Below, one piece after another: positions 1-8,441 of a stretch of 64,000 nt of DNA (positions within the stretch are counted from its first letter, which is position 1; each line of letters starts with the position of its first letter). Under the pieces are notes generated by a model that was not told where the DNA came from, did not search any database, and saw nothing but the letters and a program-made list of their open reading frames with translations. Source of the stretch: Carboxylicivirga sp. M1479 (GTDB taxonomy: Bacteria; Bacteroidota; Bacteroidia; Bacteroidales; Marinilabiliaceae); assembly GCF_007097485.1 (NCBI RefSeq), contig NZ_VKDE01000008.1:60264-124263 (forward strand), read 5' to 3'. The position numbers and the translations under genes are program-made.

Positions 1-1649
1 TCCGGCCCGTCGTTTAATGAGTAATAGATTTTGTCAACTCCAATAACTAAGTCATTAGCCGCTAAAAAGATGGTGAGGTATGAAGGGTATACTTTATACT
101 CTTTAGCCTTCAATTGTTTATGTCCAATTGGCGGTATCCCAAACGTATATTGGATCTGTGGAGGCTCTTCATCCAGATAGCAATAGAAAGAACTCTTATT
201 TCTGTTATTTACATTGTCATAAGCGAAAAACTCAATATTGTGTAGCCCGTGTTTTTCTAATGTAAATGGCTTTTTATACCTGATTTCCTCTTTGTTTTTA
301 TTAATGCTATAGCTTATGAATTGTAAACCAGATGCTTTGTCGGTGGCTGTAAGATTTATGCTAGTCTTTTTACAAATAAAAACAGTGTCGCGTGTAGCAA
401 AAAAAGTACCAGAAAAGTGATGGTTTATTGATGGACCTACCAGGTCTGAATAAATTTCTCTAACTACCAGATGCTTATACTGCTCGGGTGTTGGTACACC
501 ATTTTCACCCCTGGTGCCAGTTATATTATCTATATTGTCAATGGCATAGTACTTAACTTTGTGTAAGCCCTCATTGCTGGGTAGGTAAAATGGTTCTGTA
601 TAAATAGTATAGTCTTTGTTGTCAATGGAATATCGTATTTCTTTAACGCCTGATTTATTATCAATAGCTGTAAGCTTAAGTTTTGTTCGGCCTGAGAAAT
701 AGATGTTGTCCTCAAAAACAAATCTGTCGCCCAGTACATCTGACGAGAGGATTGGAGCTGTATTGTCCAGGTAAAACTTGAAAACCTTTTTATCCTCAAT
801 GTTGTCTACCTTATCAGTGGCGTAATAGCTTAAAACATGTTCACCGTCATTAAGGTCTTTAACAGGAATAACTTCGCCACAATATTTTTGGGGCTTGTTA
901 TCATCAATGGAGTAAAAAATATCAGCTACACCACTGGCCTTGTCTTCTGAAGATAATAGAATCTTAGAGTTCACTGAAATGATGTTGTTTTTTGTATCAA
1001 TACCCGTAACAGAGTGGAACGTTTGAGGGGCTGAATTGTCTACCATAAATTCAATAGTCTGCTCCCCTTCAGCATTTCCCACATTATCTACAGCAAAATA
1101 CTTTAATGTATATTCTCCTTCACGCTCAATGCCAATGTTGTTAGAGTATAGCTGATACTCTTCATTATTAATGGAGTAATACAGGTTTTTTACACCTGAG
1201 GTGGCATCTTTAGTGTTAATATTTATTTTAAGATCTGTACCATAGTAGGTTTTACCATCCTTATGATAGTTTGGTGCATTTAAAAGGCTGTGCTTTGATG
1301 CTGGTGGCAAGCCGTCAGCAAATATTTTATAGACAACTTCTGTTTGTGGATATACCATATTTTTAGTTTGCGGATTGATGAGCCACGGGGAGCGAATGGT
1401 GTTTAAACCTTCTGAATCAAAATAGATCTCCTGCTTTTGTGCAGGCGCTACCACAACCTCATCATTGTTGAGAGGGTTTACCAGTTTTAGTGAAAAAGGA
1501 ACATTTTTGTTCCAGTAGAGTTTGCCTGACAGGGTATCAGTATAGTGTTGCATTTCAAACTGAGGCTGCTCCTGAGAGAAGGAGAGCGAATAAAAAAGGA
1601 ATAACAGAGCAGACAAGGAAATCGTGCTCTTTAGTGTATGGTGATTCAT
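1..1649 (-). CDS. OmpL47-type repeat surface protein (3' end beyond window)
   Basis: Reading the minus strand from an ATG at 1647-1649 gives an open frame of about 549 codons that runs off the left edge without a stop. It begins with a clear signal peptide (hydrophobic LSALLFLFYSLSFSQ, cleavage after the Q near residue 26). After roughly 130 residues the protein becomes a series of about 90-residue repeats. Each has a core like SGVxxIxYSIDN, then a stretch ending in Y(F)AVDNVGN or YYATDKVDN and a linker D.xAP. This is the pattern of OmpL47-type / Ig-like extracellular repeats found in large secreted Bacteroidota proteins. A surface or matrix role is inference; no catalytic domain is visible in the part present. 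Confidence 0.75.
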   Translation of the reverse strand, partial: MNHHTLKSTISLSALLFLFYSLSFSQEQPQFEMQHYTDTLSGKLYWNKNVPFSLKLVNPLNNDEVVVAPAQKQEIYFDSEGLNTIRSPWLINPQTKNMVYPQTEVVYKIFADGLPPASKHSLLNAPNYHKDGKTYYGTDLKININTKDATSGVKNLYYSINNEEYQLYSNNIGIEREGEYTLKYFAVDNVGNAEGEQTIEFMVDNSAPQTFHSVTGIDTKNNIISVNSKILLSSEDKASGVADIFYSIDDNKPQKYCGEVIPVKDLNDGEHVLSYYATDKVDNIEDKKVFKFYLDNTAPILSSDVLGDRFVFEDNIYFSGRTKLKLTAIDNKSGVKEIRYSIDNKDYTIYTEPFYLPSNEGLHKVKYYAIDNIDNITGTRGENGVPTPEQYKHLVVREIYSDLVGPSINHHFSGTFFATRDTVFICKKTSINLTATDKASGLQFISYSINKNKEEIRYKKPFTLEKHGLHNIEFFAYDNVNNRNKSSFYCYLDEEPPQIQYTFGIPPIGHKQLKAKEYKVYPSYLTIFLAANDLVIGVDKIYYSLNDGP

Positions 1650-1877
1650 AGGTAATAACCTTTGGGGAGTTAGTGATTAATTTCAAAATATTTATGGTGA
1701 AAAACGGGCTTTTTGTGAATGCCAGAGGGTACAACAGACTTTGAGTGTCATTGTTTGTCGTCTGAGCATACAGGCTCTTCATTTTTAATTTGTTAATGGG
1801 GCTTTTATATGTTGCTTTTTATTTTACGCACCCTATTGTTATAGTATAATGACAGAAACAAAAAATAAATTCATGAG

Positions 1878-1908
1878 AAAAGAGTCATCCTAAAAAGAAT
1901 GACTCTTT
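1878..1908 (-). terminator. Hairpin downstream of the TonB receptor gene
   Basis: An inverted repeat (arm AAAGAGTCAT, nearly perfect 12-bp stem, six-base loop) lies 20 bases past the stop of the TonB receptor gene on the minus strand. It is followed by a short T-rich stretch. It probably ends the YfiR-TonB operon and separates it from the repeat-protein gene. Confidence 0.55.
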
Positions 1909-1927
1909 AAAAAAGAAAACATGGTGG

Positions 1928-4354
1928 TTAAAAACTAAAATTTACTCCCCCAAGTACCATCCCTGGCACTTCGTCAAGGAAAGCAAATTCCTGTGCTTTC
2001 ATATTTAGAATATTTCTGCCATTAATATACATGGTAAGTTTATCGCTGGCTTTATACGATACTTTAGCATTAAGCAGTGCCTTCGCATTAATAGTGTAGC
2101 TGTCATATTGATTCATAAATACTTGCTTGCCGTACAAATAGCAGTTTGAAAAGATGCTGATTTTATCTGTAGGGCGGTAATCAATACCTATACTTCCCCA
2201 GTAATCGGGTGTTGATTTATGCTTAAAATCATTCTTAAATAACGACCTGTCTGGCTGCCAGTCAGAAGTTGCTGAGACAACCGCATAGTCAGGCGCTGCC
2301 GGAAGCTCACCTGATAAAGCCATTCTACCCATTTCATTTACAAATATACCTTCTGGTGTTCCATCCTCATTGATGTGATATAGCTCATAGGCTTGTGTGC
2401 CTAAGATCTCATCTCTTGTTATCGGGTTATGATTATCCAGCTTCGTTTGCTGAACAGTTACATGGGCCTTGGCGATCAATTTGGCATTAATAACCCAGTC
2501 AACGTTTAATGAAGCACCTGTTTGTATTGATTCAACGGGTATATTTCGATAATTCATATATGCTGATACTATCGGGGAACCCATCAATGTGGGCATCATA
2601 CCTGCCAAGGCAGCCGGTGCTGACATATTTATACTGTCAGGTGATAGCACGGTATAATTAGAACCGCTTGAGTAATATAGTTCCAAATCAAGCAGAATGT
2701 TCTTAGTAGGCCGCGTACGATAACCAAGTTCAAGCATATTCAGAGTCATCAGACTCATGTCTTTATTACCTGTAAAGTGCATATAGTCGGGCTTAGGTAA
2801 GTGAGTTCTGTCCCAAATATAATTAGAGTGTGTTTCAACCAGAAATGGTGACTTATTAGAACGAGCATATACAAACCTCACATTATTATTATCGTTTAGC
2901 TTGTATTGGCTGATTAATTGCCACGATGGCGTCCATTTAGCAGGCTGATGAGAGTAGTTCTCCGTACGAAAGGCACCTACAAACCTTAAATTATCTGTTG
3001 CATAATAATCTAGACGGAGACTGGCAGCCATAATGTCAAGTTGACTTTTCCCATTAAGAAAACCAGTGCCTGTCTGGCTTAGATACGCATCGTCGTTATA
3101 AAAAACAGAGGTGTAGTTCACGCCCGGGCGCACACCTAAGCTCCCAAAGTTCAGGTCGTATTCAACAGTTGCATTTAACTGCCCCATATCATTTTTAAAA
3201 CCCTCATTGCCAACGTAAAAATCTTGTACCCCAAACATATAGTTAGCTTGAATATCAAAACCATGTACCAAGCCTCTCAGATCCAAATAAGCTGTGCTTG
3301 ACTCACGTCCAGATGCTGATGCAGGGTTATCACCCATGGTAGAGCTTAATATATTTGAATATTGATAACCACCTGATAAACTCACCATTCTCGTGTCAGA
3401 AGCACGGTAGTCAATAAAAGCATTCGCACCATAATTTTCTCTGGCCAGTGATGGCTCCGCGTACATTACATTAATATTATCGTTAGGATCGAAGTAGCTA
3501 TTCCCATTTTTGTCCTTCAATTCGGCATACTCACTTTTACTAAAGAATTTTTGTTCTTTAAATACGTATAACTCCTCTGTGCTTCTGTTGCGGTGGTTAT
3601 AATTACCTGTAAGCCCAACATACAGTTTTTCATTTACCTTTTTTCGGAAAGCTAAATCGCCAATATAGGTGTTCAAACTACCAGCCTGCATATTACCTGA
3701 TAAAAGCTTGTTATAATCGGTATGTTCTTTGGTAACAATGTTAATAACCCCTGATACGGCATTAGGTCCATACAAGGCACCAGAAGGGCCGCGTACCACC
3801 TCAATACAACTAATATCACCAAGTCCTATTGGCAGTGTTTCCCATAATGTACCACCCATGGCGTAATTAAATACCGGGCGTCTGTTAATCATAACCAGGG
3901 TACTGGTGTTTTCGGAATACAGCAACAGATTTTTCGATGGTATATTATCCAGCCCCCGGATATGAACATCGTAGTTACCATTAGTTTTCTCACGCACAAT
4001 AATACCAGGTACCAATCGCATTGCTTCTTCAATAGAGGTAGCACCAGAGCGTATTATTTCATCATAACTTAAAACGGTTGTTGAGAGAGGGGAGTCAAAT
4101 AAATTCTCTGACGATTTAGATGCGGAAGTCACATTCTTATTTAATAATAATTCATAGAGTTCATCAAGGGATGAAACGCCTGCAATTTCGATGGCAGCCA
4201 TCAAGTCTTCAAGCGGTAAATCACTGAGTTCCTCTGAGCTCATTGATAATACTTTCTCCTTGGTTAACCCAATTCCTTCTTCGTTTTGAGCAACCGTAAC
4301 TGAACTTAAAAGCAATGAAATTAACGCAGCTATAACAAATTTGATTCTTAACAT
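1928..4354 (-). CDS. TonB-dependent outer-membrane receptor
   Basis: 808 residues with a signal peptide (cleavage after VTVAQ, about residue 23). An acidic 60-residue stretch follows (LEDLMAAIEIAGVSSLDELYELLL), then a plug domain at roughly 85-215. Plug signatures are VLSYDEIIRSGATSIEEAMR, the VxIRGL equivalent (VHIRGLDN) and IEVVRGPSGALYGPNAVSG. The rest is a 22-strand-type barrel ending in an aromatic C terminus (GGVNFSF). There is no N-terminal carboxypeptidase-like domain and no SusD partner, so it belongs to the BtuB/FepA/CirA-like group and not to a polysaccharide pair. The gene sits 19 bp after the YfiR-family gene and is almost certainly cotranscribed with it. The substrate is unknown. 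Confidence 0.9.
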   Translation of the reverse strand: MLRIKFVIAALISLLLSSVTVAQNEEGIGLTKEKVLSMSSEELSDLPLEDLMAAIEIAGVSSLDELYELLLNKNVTSASKSSENLFDSPLSTTVLSYDEIIRSGATSIEEAMRLVPGIIVREKTNGNYDVHIRGLDNIPSKNLLLYSENTSTLVMINRRPVFNYAMGGTLWETLPIGLGDISCIEVVRGPSGALYGPNAVSGVINIVTKEHTDYNKLLSGNMQAGSLNTYIGDLAFRKKVNEKLYVGLTGNYNHRNRSTEELYVFKEQKFFSKSEYAELKDKNGNSYFDPNDNINVMYAEPSLARENYGANAFIDYRASDTRMVSLSGGYQYSNILSSTMGDNPASASGRESSTAYLDLRGLVHGFDIQANYMFGVQDFYVGNEGFKNDMGQLNATVEYDLNFGSLGVRPGVNYTSVFYNDDAYLSQTGTGFLNGKSQLDIMAASLRLDYYATDNLRFVGAFRTENYSHQPAKWTPSWQLISQYKLNDNNNVRFVYARSNKSPFLVETHSNYIWDRTHLPKPDYMHFTGNKDMSLMTLNMLELGYRTRPTKNILLDLELYYSSGSNYTVLSPDSINMSAPAALAGMMPTLMGSPIVSAYMNYRNIPVESIQTGASLNVDWVINAKLIAKAHVTVQQTKLDNHNPITRDEILGTQAYELYHINEDGTPEGIFVNEMGRMALSGELPAAPDYAVVSATSDWQPDRSLFKNDFKHKSTPDYWGSIGIDYRPTDKISIFSNCYLYGKQVFMNQYDSYTINAKALLNAKVSYKASDKLTMYINGRNILNMKAQEFAFLDEVPGMVLGGVNFSF

Positions 4355-4373
4355 TTCTTGATATTAAAATAAT

Positions 4374-4886
4374 TTACTGAACTTCTATACCTAAACTCAC
4401 TACCTTGTGACTCACCTTTAGATTATGGGCTGCGATGATAGATGGACTAATCTCGTATTTTAATTTACCATTGATGGTAAGGAAGGAGATTGCTGCGCCC
4501 TGACTGCATAGCCCTCCTTTATCGGCAACCAACAATACTGGTTCTTTCTCCTTTTTATAACTCAAGGATTTTAATAATGAACTCTTATTGGAACCCAAAA
4601 ATACAATGTGTGAGTTTTGAACATCGCTTATACTGGCAGCAGAAAGAATTTTAATGTTTTTGTTGCCTACCTTTTTTGTCTTGGTAATTTTCTGCAATTC
4701 TGCACTAATTTCTTGATCGCCTAAAATTGTGATAACTAGTTCATCATCAGTACTCATAGGTGGCCAATCAATATTTTTTGAAAAGTTGTAAAGAAAGAGT
4801 GCCTTATAAGCGGCCGTTTGCCCCTTTGCCTCATTGCTTGCCAGACCTATGTAAATGGCACAAAGAAGTAGTATTGTTCGTTTCAT
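4374..4886 (-). CDS. YfiR-family (DUF4154) periplasmic protein
   Basis: 170 residues with a signal peptide ending near residue 22 (NEAKGQ). The mature part shows the YfiR/DUF4154 pattern: AYKALFLYNFSKNIDWP, then VITILGD, then NSHIVFLGS, then PVLLVADKGGL and AAISFLTINGKLKYEIS. Known YfiR proteins are periplasmic regulators; in Pseudomonas YfiR restrains a membrane diguanylate cyclase. Here no diguanylate cyclase is adjacent. The gene is first in a two-gene operon with the TonB receptor, so a role tied to outer-membrane transport or signalling is the simplest inference. A second YfiR-family copy, frameshifted, lies 3.5 kb away, also next to an outer-membrane protein gene. Confidence 0.85.
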   Translation of the reverse strand: MKRTILLLCAIYIGLASNEAKGQTAAYKALFLYNFSKNIDWPPMSTDDELVITILGDQEISAELQKITKTKKVGNKNIKILSAASISDVQNSHIVFLGSNKSSLLKSLSYKKEKEPVLLVADKGGLCSQGAAISFLTINGKLKYEISPSIIAAHNLKVSHKVVSLGIEVQ

Positions 4887-5360
4887 AATAAGTTTATAAG
4901 TAAAATGATTTTATAAGATGTAAATTGCTAATTAGTTAATTGATGTACTGTGTGATTTGGCTCAATTATTATTCTTTTTATATTTATATTAGAAAAATAA
5001 TCAAACAAAAGTAGAGTTATTGCCTTTAAATTAAGGGCTGGAAAATTCTTAAATATTATAGGTATATTACCTATTATTATCACCAAAAAATGTAAAACTG
5101 TTTGCAGAATGAATTTCTAATAAGCAAGCCTGGCGAAGTTGCTTAGTGCGTCCTTACAACTGTGCAATACGAATTTTTCGCTGGCGTATTTAGGATGAAA
5201 TTTCATGATTATTTAAACGACAATGAATTGGATATTGATAGCTGGCTAGTATTTAATGACAAGACTTACTAAGGGCTTGAAATGGAATTAGTTAAGATGT
5301 TTGGTTAATTGATATGCAGATAAATATTTAGTGTATTTAATTAATATCTATCAAGTGTTA
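4887..5360. other. Intergenic region upstream of the YfiR-TonB operon
   Basis: No gene was recognised. The part nearest the YfiR gene is AT-rich and must hold the operon promoter. It contains the shared dyad at 5058-5074 (listed separately). The part at about 5100-5340 contains a short open stretch (ATG at 5193, 25 codons) with no family resemblance that I can see, and is probably decayed sequence at the edge of the mobile remnants. Confidence 0.4.
5045..5074 (-). promoter_or_regulatory. Dyad ATAGGT-N5-ACCTAT upstream of the YfiR-TonB operon
   Basis: The block ATTCTTAAAT at 5045-5054 is followed 13 bases on by ATAGGT-ATATT-ACCTAT at 5058-5074. An equivalent block occurs at 9626-9656 upstream of the second YfiR-containing operon. 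It lies about 170 bp before the YfiR start codon. Same dyad, same 5-base spacer and same upstream block in both places argue for a common regulator-binding site or promoter element; the regulator is unknown. Confidence 0.5.
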
Positions 5361-5522
5361 ATACCAATTTTATTTTGAATTTAGCGTTAAATTGTTTTAG
5401 CTATTTTTAGCTAAGGCAAGGCTAAGAATAGAGTCGTAGCCATAGCTACGGCGATACTTTTTAACGGAGCATTGGCTTAAAAGAGAAGAAGAATAACGCT
5501 AACTTCAATGTAATATTGGTAT
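5361..5522. repeat. 162-bp palindromic MITE-like element
   Basis: The two ends are 29-base inverted repeats matching at 25 positions, beginning ATACCAAT and ending (inwards) with TTAGCGTTA. The interior holds a further hairpin CGTAGC-CATA-GCTACG around 5433-5450. No reading frame is present. The form (long terminal inverted repeats, about 160 bp, no gene, beside IS remnants) fits a miniature inverted-repeat element or a mobile structured repeat. Only one copy is in the window, so mobility is inferred. A target duplication is not certain, though AAGTG occurs just outside both ends. Confidence 0.6.
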
Positions 5523-5538
5523 AAGTGCTCAAATAAAA

Positions 5539-6155
5539 AAAAACATAAGACCATATTTAGCTCTTGGTAATTCATGGGACGATACTAAAGTTATACTACA
5601 CCAAGTTGTCAAAGCAATTGTATATGCCTTAAACAGGCTGTCAATGGCGTGAAATACCAATAAAGCAATTTTTCAGAGTAAAGTATAGTTGGAATAGCAT
5701 TTATGCCCATTAGCGTAAATGGTGTAAAGATGGTAGTTGGGATAAGCTTTGTCAAGTATTACTAAAAAAATATAAATCATCACTATTAGATCATCTGTTT
5801 AGCTAGACGGAACACATACTCCTGATAAATGTGGCGGGGAAGCACTTGCTTACCATGGAAGAAAAAAGTGTAAGACAAGTAATATGCATATTCTCTCCGA
5901 CTGTAAAGGTATATCAATTGCCTGTAAGGACCCAATATTGGGAAACCATAATGATGCTTTAGAGCTCACAAAGAACTTTGATGAGATGGTTACCCATTAG
6001 AGCAGTAGAATATAAGTATAGATGGGCTTTTGCTACATGCTGATGCTGCTTTTGCTACAGTACCATTTAGAAATTGTCTTTTCAAACATGATATGTTTTG
6101 ACAACATTGATAACAATCACTGTAATGGTAAGGTTGACGATTCACTCTTGCTTTG
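5539..6155 (+). pseudogene. Decayed IS5-family transposase
   Basis: Three plus-strand frames together spell an IS5/IS1031-type transposase. Segment one is VVKAIVYALN, then after a one-base shift GCQWREIPIKQFF...YSWNSIYAH(stop)RKWCKDGSWDKL. After another shift near 5810 comes GTHTPDKCGGEALAYHGRKK, CKTSNMHILSDCKG and GNHNDALEL. After a stop and another shift comes DGLLLHADAAFATVPFRN. At least two stops and three frameshifts are needed, so it is inactive. The C-terminal part with the catalytic Glu region is missing or unreadable. The order of motifs and the wording fit the DUF4096/DDE IS5 group. It abuts the palindromic element on its left and an IS3 remnant on its right. Confidence 0.75.
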
Positions 6156-6259
6156 ATAATCTCATATTGAGCTTGTAGGATTTTTTGTTCAAGTGTCGTG
6201 TCAATACCGATAGAATTGCTTGCATTAAAGTACACTACACGTGCTTTTTTAGCAGGTCA

Positions 6260-6547
6260 TTAACTCTTTTTTCCTAGTAAATCCTTGAGCATGACTACGA
6301 AATCTTTGAGCATGGAATTATCAAGGCTTATGTCTGCATACATTTTCTTGAGCGTCCGGTTCTCTTCTTCAAGCTCCTTTATGCGTTGCAATTGATGAGT
6401 TTCCATTCTGGAATACTTCTTGCGCCAATTGTTGAATTTAGCCTTGGTTATATTGTACACCTTGCACAAACTTTTTGCCTCATTGTTGCTTTCAATTTTC
6501 TTCAAGACTTTTACGATTTTGTTCACTGTATTTAGCACTTTCTTCAT
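6260..6547 (-). CDS. IS3-family orfA remnant (HTH/leucine-zipper subunit)
   Basis: 95 residues resembling IS3-family OrfA (IS407-like). It has an N-terminal helix-turn-helix (KSLCKVYNITKAKFNNWRKKY) and a coiled coil with heptad leucines (LQRIKELEEENRTLKKMYADISLDN). It ends in the typical LKDLLGKK tail where orfB would normally overlap by a programmed frameshift. No orfB catalytic domain follows on the minus strand, so this is a truncated element without a functional integrase core. Confidence 0.7.
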   Translation of the reverse strand: MKKVLNTVNKIVKVLKKIESNNEAKSLCKVYNITKAKFNNWRKKYSRMETHQLQRIKELEEENRTLKKMYADISLDNSMLKDFVVMLKDLLGKKS

Positions 6548-6649
6548 ATTGGTTTTGACGGTTTAAAATTTAAACTGTCCGATTTTCAGGAAAGGTTATA
6601 TTTTTGGTACTAAATTATTGATTGTCATATAAAATATTTATTAAAAGCA

Positions 6650-7705
6650 TTACACCTTAAAAAAACTAATAACATTTTTTAATTGCTCCGCTTGCTGTTC
6701 GAGTTTTAAAGAGCTGTCAGCAAAGTATTTCGAATTTGATTTATTCTGTTGCATCACTTCATTCATTTCACATACCGCAAAGTTAACTTCTTCAATAGCG
6801 GTTTGTTGATCTTTGCTTGCCTGTGTTATACCCTGTACTTGCTTTGATGCTTTTTGAATTTTGGGGAGTAATTCATTTAGTAACTGATTGGATCTCAATG
6901 ACACTGATTTAATATCGTTTGTAATAATACCAATGTCATAGGACGCCAGCTGACTTTTATTAGCAAGACTTCTAACTTCATTAGCAACCACATTAAATCC
7001 TTTGCCATGAATGCCAGCTCTTTTTGCTTCGATTGATGCATTTATTGCTAAAACATTGGTTTGAGAAGCAAATTTGTTTATTATATCCACCTCTGATACA
7101 ATGTTCTTAATTGAATTTATACTCTCTTCACCCGTTTGATATAAAGCATTGATGCTAGTCATAGCTTGTGAGGTCAATTTATCCGTTTGAATGGCATATG
7201 CATAGTTTTTGTAACTTCGTTTTGAAATTTGATTAATGTTATTGGTAATTAAATCAGATGCTTCGGCTTGCTGGTCTGCTCCTTCAAACAATTCTTTAGC
7301 ATTTGTGCTGATTTTCTGACTTGCATTTGTTATTGCGGTAGCTTCTTCAGTAATGCAGAGGATCACTCCTCTGATTTTATCAATCATTTGCGATAACGAA
7401 CTTGTTAATTCTCCTATTTCATCATCAGAATTCAAACTAAATTTTTGCTGAAAATCACCGCTGGCTACCTTTGTTGTATATTCATTTATCTTTTTGATGG
7501 TTTGAATAAGGGTTATTTTACCAATGATGTAGGATACGTAGCCAACAAGTACCCCAGCAACTATACACAAACAAGTAAAAATGAAATCGGAGTATTTAGA
7601 TTTAAAGCTAACAAAGAGTGGGGTAATAAAACGAAATGTGATACCGATCACCAAGCCAAATAGCAAGGAGTAAAATCTATATTTTTTAATGATGCTTTTA
7701 TTCAT
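6650..7705 (-). CDS. Methyl-accepting chemotaxis-type protein
   Basis: 351 residues. Two transmembrane segments lie close together (about 12-32 and 42-64) with only a few residues between them, so there is almost no periplasmic sensor domain. A HAMP domain follows (about 66-118, with VASGDFQQKF and DDEIGELTSSLSQMI), then an MCP signalling domain. The hairpin tip is recognisable but divergent: INKFASQTNVLAINASIEAKRAGIHGKGF (compare the usual IAFQTNILALNA). It is the last gene of an operon with a porin-like protein and a YfiR-family gene, which suggests input from the periplasm via partner proteins (inference). The divergent tip leaves it uncertain whether it works with CheA/CheW. Confidence 0.8.
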   Translation of the reverse strand: MNKSIIKKYRFYSLLFGLVIGITFRFITPLFVSFKSKYSDFIFTCLCIVAGVLVGYVSYIIGKITLIQTIKKINEYTTKVASGDFQQKFSLNSDDEIGELTSSLSQMIDKIRGVILCITEEATAITNASQKISTNAKELFEGADQQAEASDLITNNINQISKRSYKNYAYAIQTDKLTSQAMTSINALYQTGEESINSIKNIVSEVDIINKFASQTNVLAINASIEAKRAGIHGKGFNVVANEVRSLANKSQLASYDIGIITNDIKSVSLRSNQLLNELLPKIQKASKQVQGITQASKDQQTAIEEVNFAVCEMNEVMQQNKSNSKYFADSSLKLEQQAEQLKNVISFFKV

Positions 7706-7840
7706 GATCTATGTTAAATATGGTGTTAATTATTCAAGTATGCATTGATTTCGAATAAGGAGCTAATGTCGTATGGTTCCTATTGTTCGATAGCGTAGGA
7801 TAACAATGACTTTGCCCTCAAGTTTTTTATGAAAGCATAA

Positions 7841-7880
7841 ATAGACAGGGGGATGAGTATTATTCATTCGCCCTGTCTAT
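7841..7880. terminator. Strong hairpin between the YfiR pseudogene and the MCP gene
   Basis: ATAGACAGGG pairs perfectly with CCCTGTCTAT, with further pairing inside (ATGA/TCAT). It lies in the 225-bp gap between the YfiR-family pseudogene and the methyl-accepting protein gene. There is no long T-run, so it may be an attenuator or an RNA-processing hairpin within the operon and not a full terminator. Confidence 0.4.
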
Positions 7881-7930
7881 AAAACCACTAACTGATATGC
7901 ATGATGTAGTATTACCAATGATTAGTAGTA

Positions 7931-8423
7931 TTACATATCAATTACCTCACCCAAATGCAAAAGTTTTCTGCTATATTTTAAATTCATTAACTCGAGATTT
8001 GATTTGTTGATGTAATACTTTAGTTTGTCTCCCTCTATATTAAAAGCTATTTCCGCCCCCTTGTTTAACAATTGTAATTCGTCACTTACTAAAAGGATAG
8101 GTGCATTGTTGATTGTATATTTAACCATCTGTAAGTTCCTAATTTTGCGAAGATGCTATGTAAATGATATTACATTCCTCAATGGATGTTTGTTGAGATA
8201 TTTTTTTTACATCAAAAGAGTTATTGGTTAGTTTAGATATTTTTTGTAGTGAAAGTAATACTTGTGAATTACCAATAACTCCAATTTTTATATTTGACTG
8301 ATACTCCCTATTAAATAGTTTAGTAAAATTAAAGATGTATAATGCTTTTAATTCTTCTAGTTTTTTCACACTTTGTCCTTTGTTACTTAATATAATAATG
8401 TATAAATGTAAGCTTAGTAGCAC
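7931..8423 (-). pseudogene. YfiR-family (DUF4154) gene, frameshifted
   Basis: Two minus-strand frames together make one YfiR-like protein. Codons from 8423 give LKALYIFNFTKLFNREY, IKIGVIGNSQVLLSLQKIS and NIIYIASSQ, then stop at about 8140. The next frame continues NLQMVKYTINNAPILLVSDE, LQLLNKGAEIAFNIEGDKLK and KLLHLGE. Removing one A from the run CAAAATTAGG near 8140 would join them as IASSQIRNLQMVKY. This matches the intact YfiR-family paralogue at 4374-4886 domain for domain. It is either a recent loss-of-function mutation or a sequencing error in a short A-run. The gene lies 18 bp after the porin-like gene. Confidence 0.7.
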
Positions 8424-8441
8424 TGTTTTTATATCAGTTTT

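Noticed and set aside
1555..1782. 75-codon minus-strand frame at the start of the repeat protein
   Set aside because: It overlaps the signal-peptide region of the real gene in another frame and has no family features.
5990..6235. 81-codon minus-strand frame between the IS5 and IS3 remnants
   Set aside because: It lies mostly antisense to the decayed IS5 transposase and shows no orfB or other family motif.
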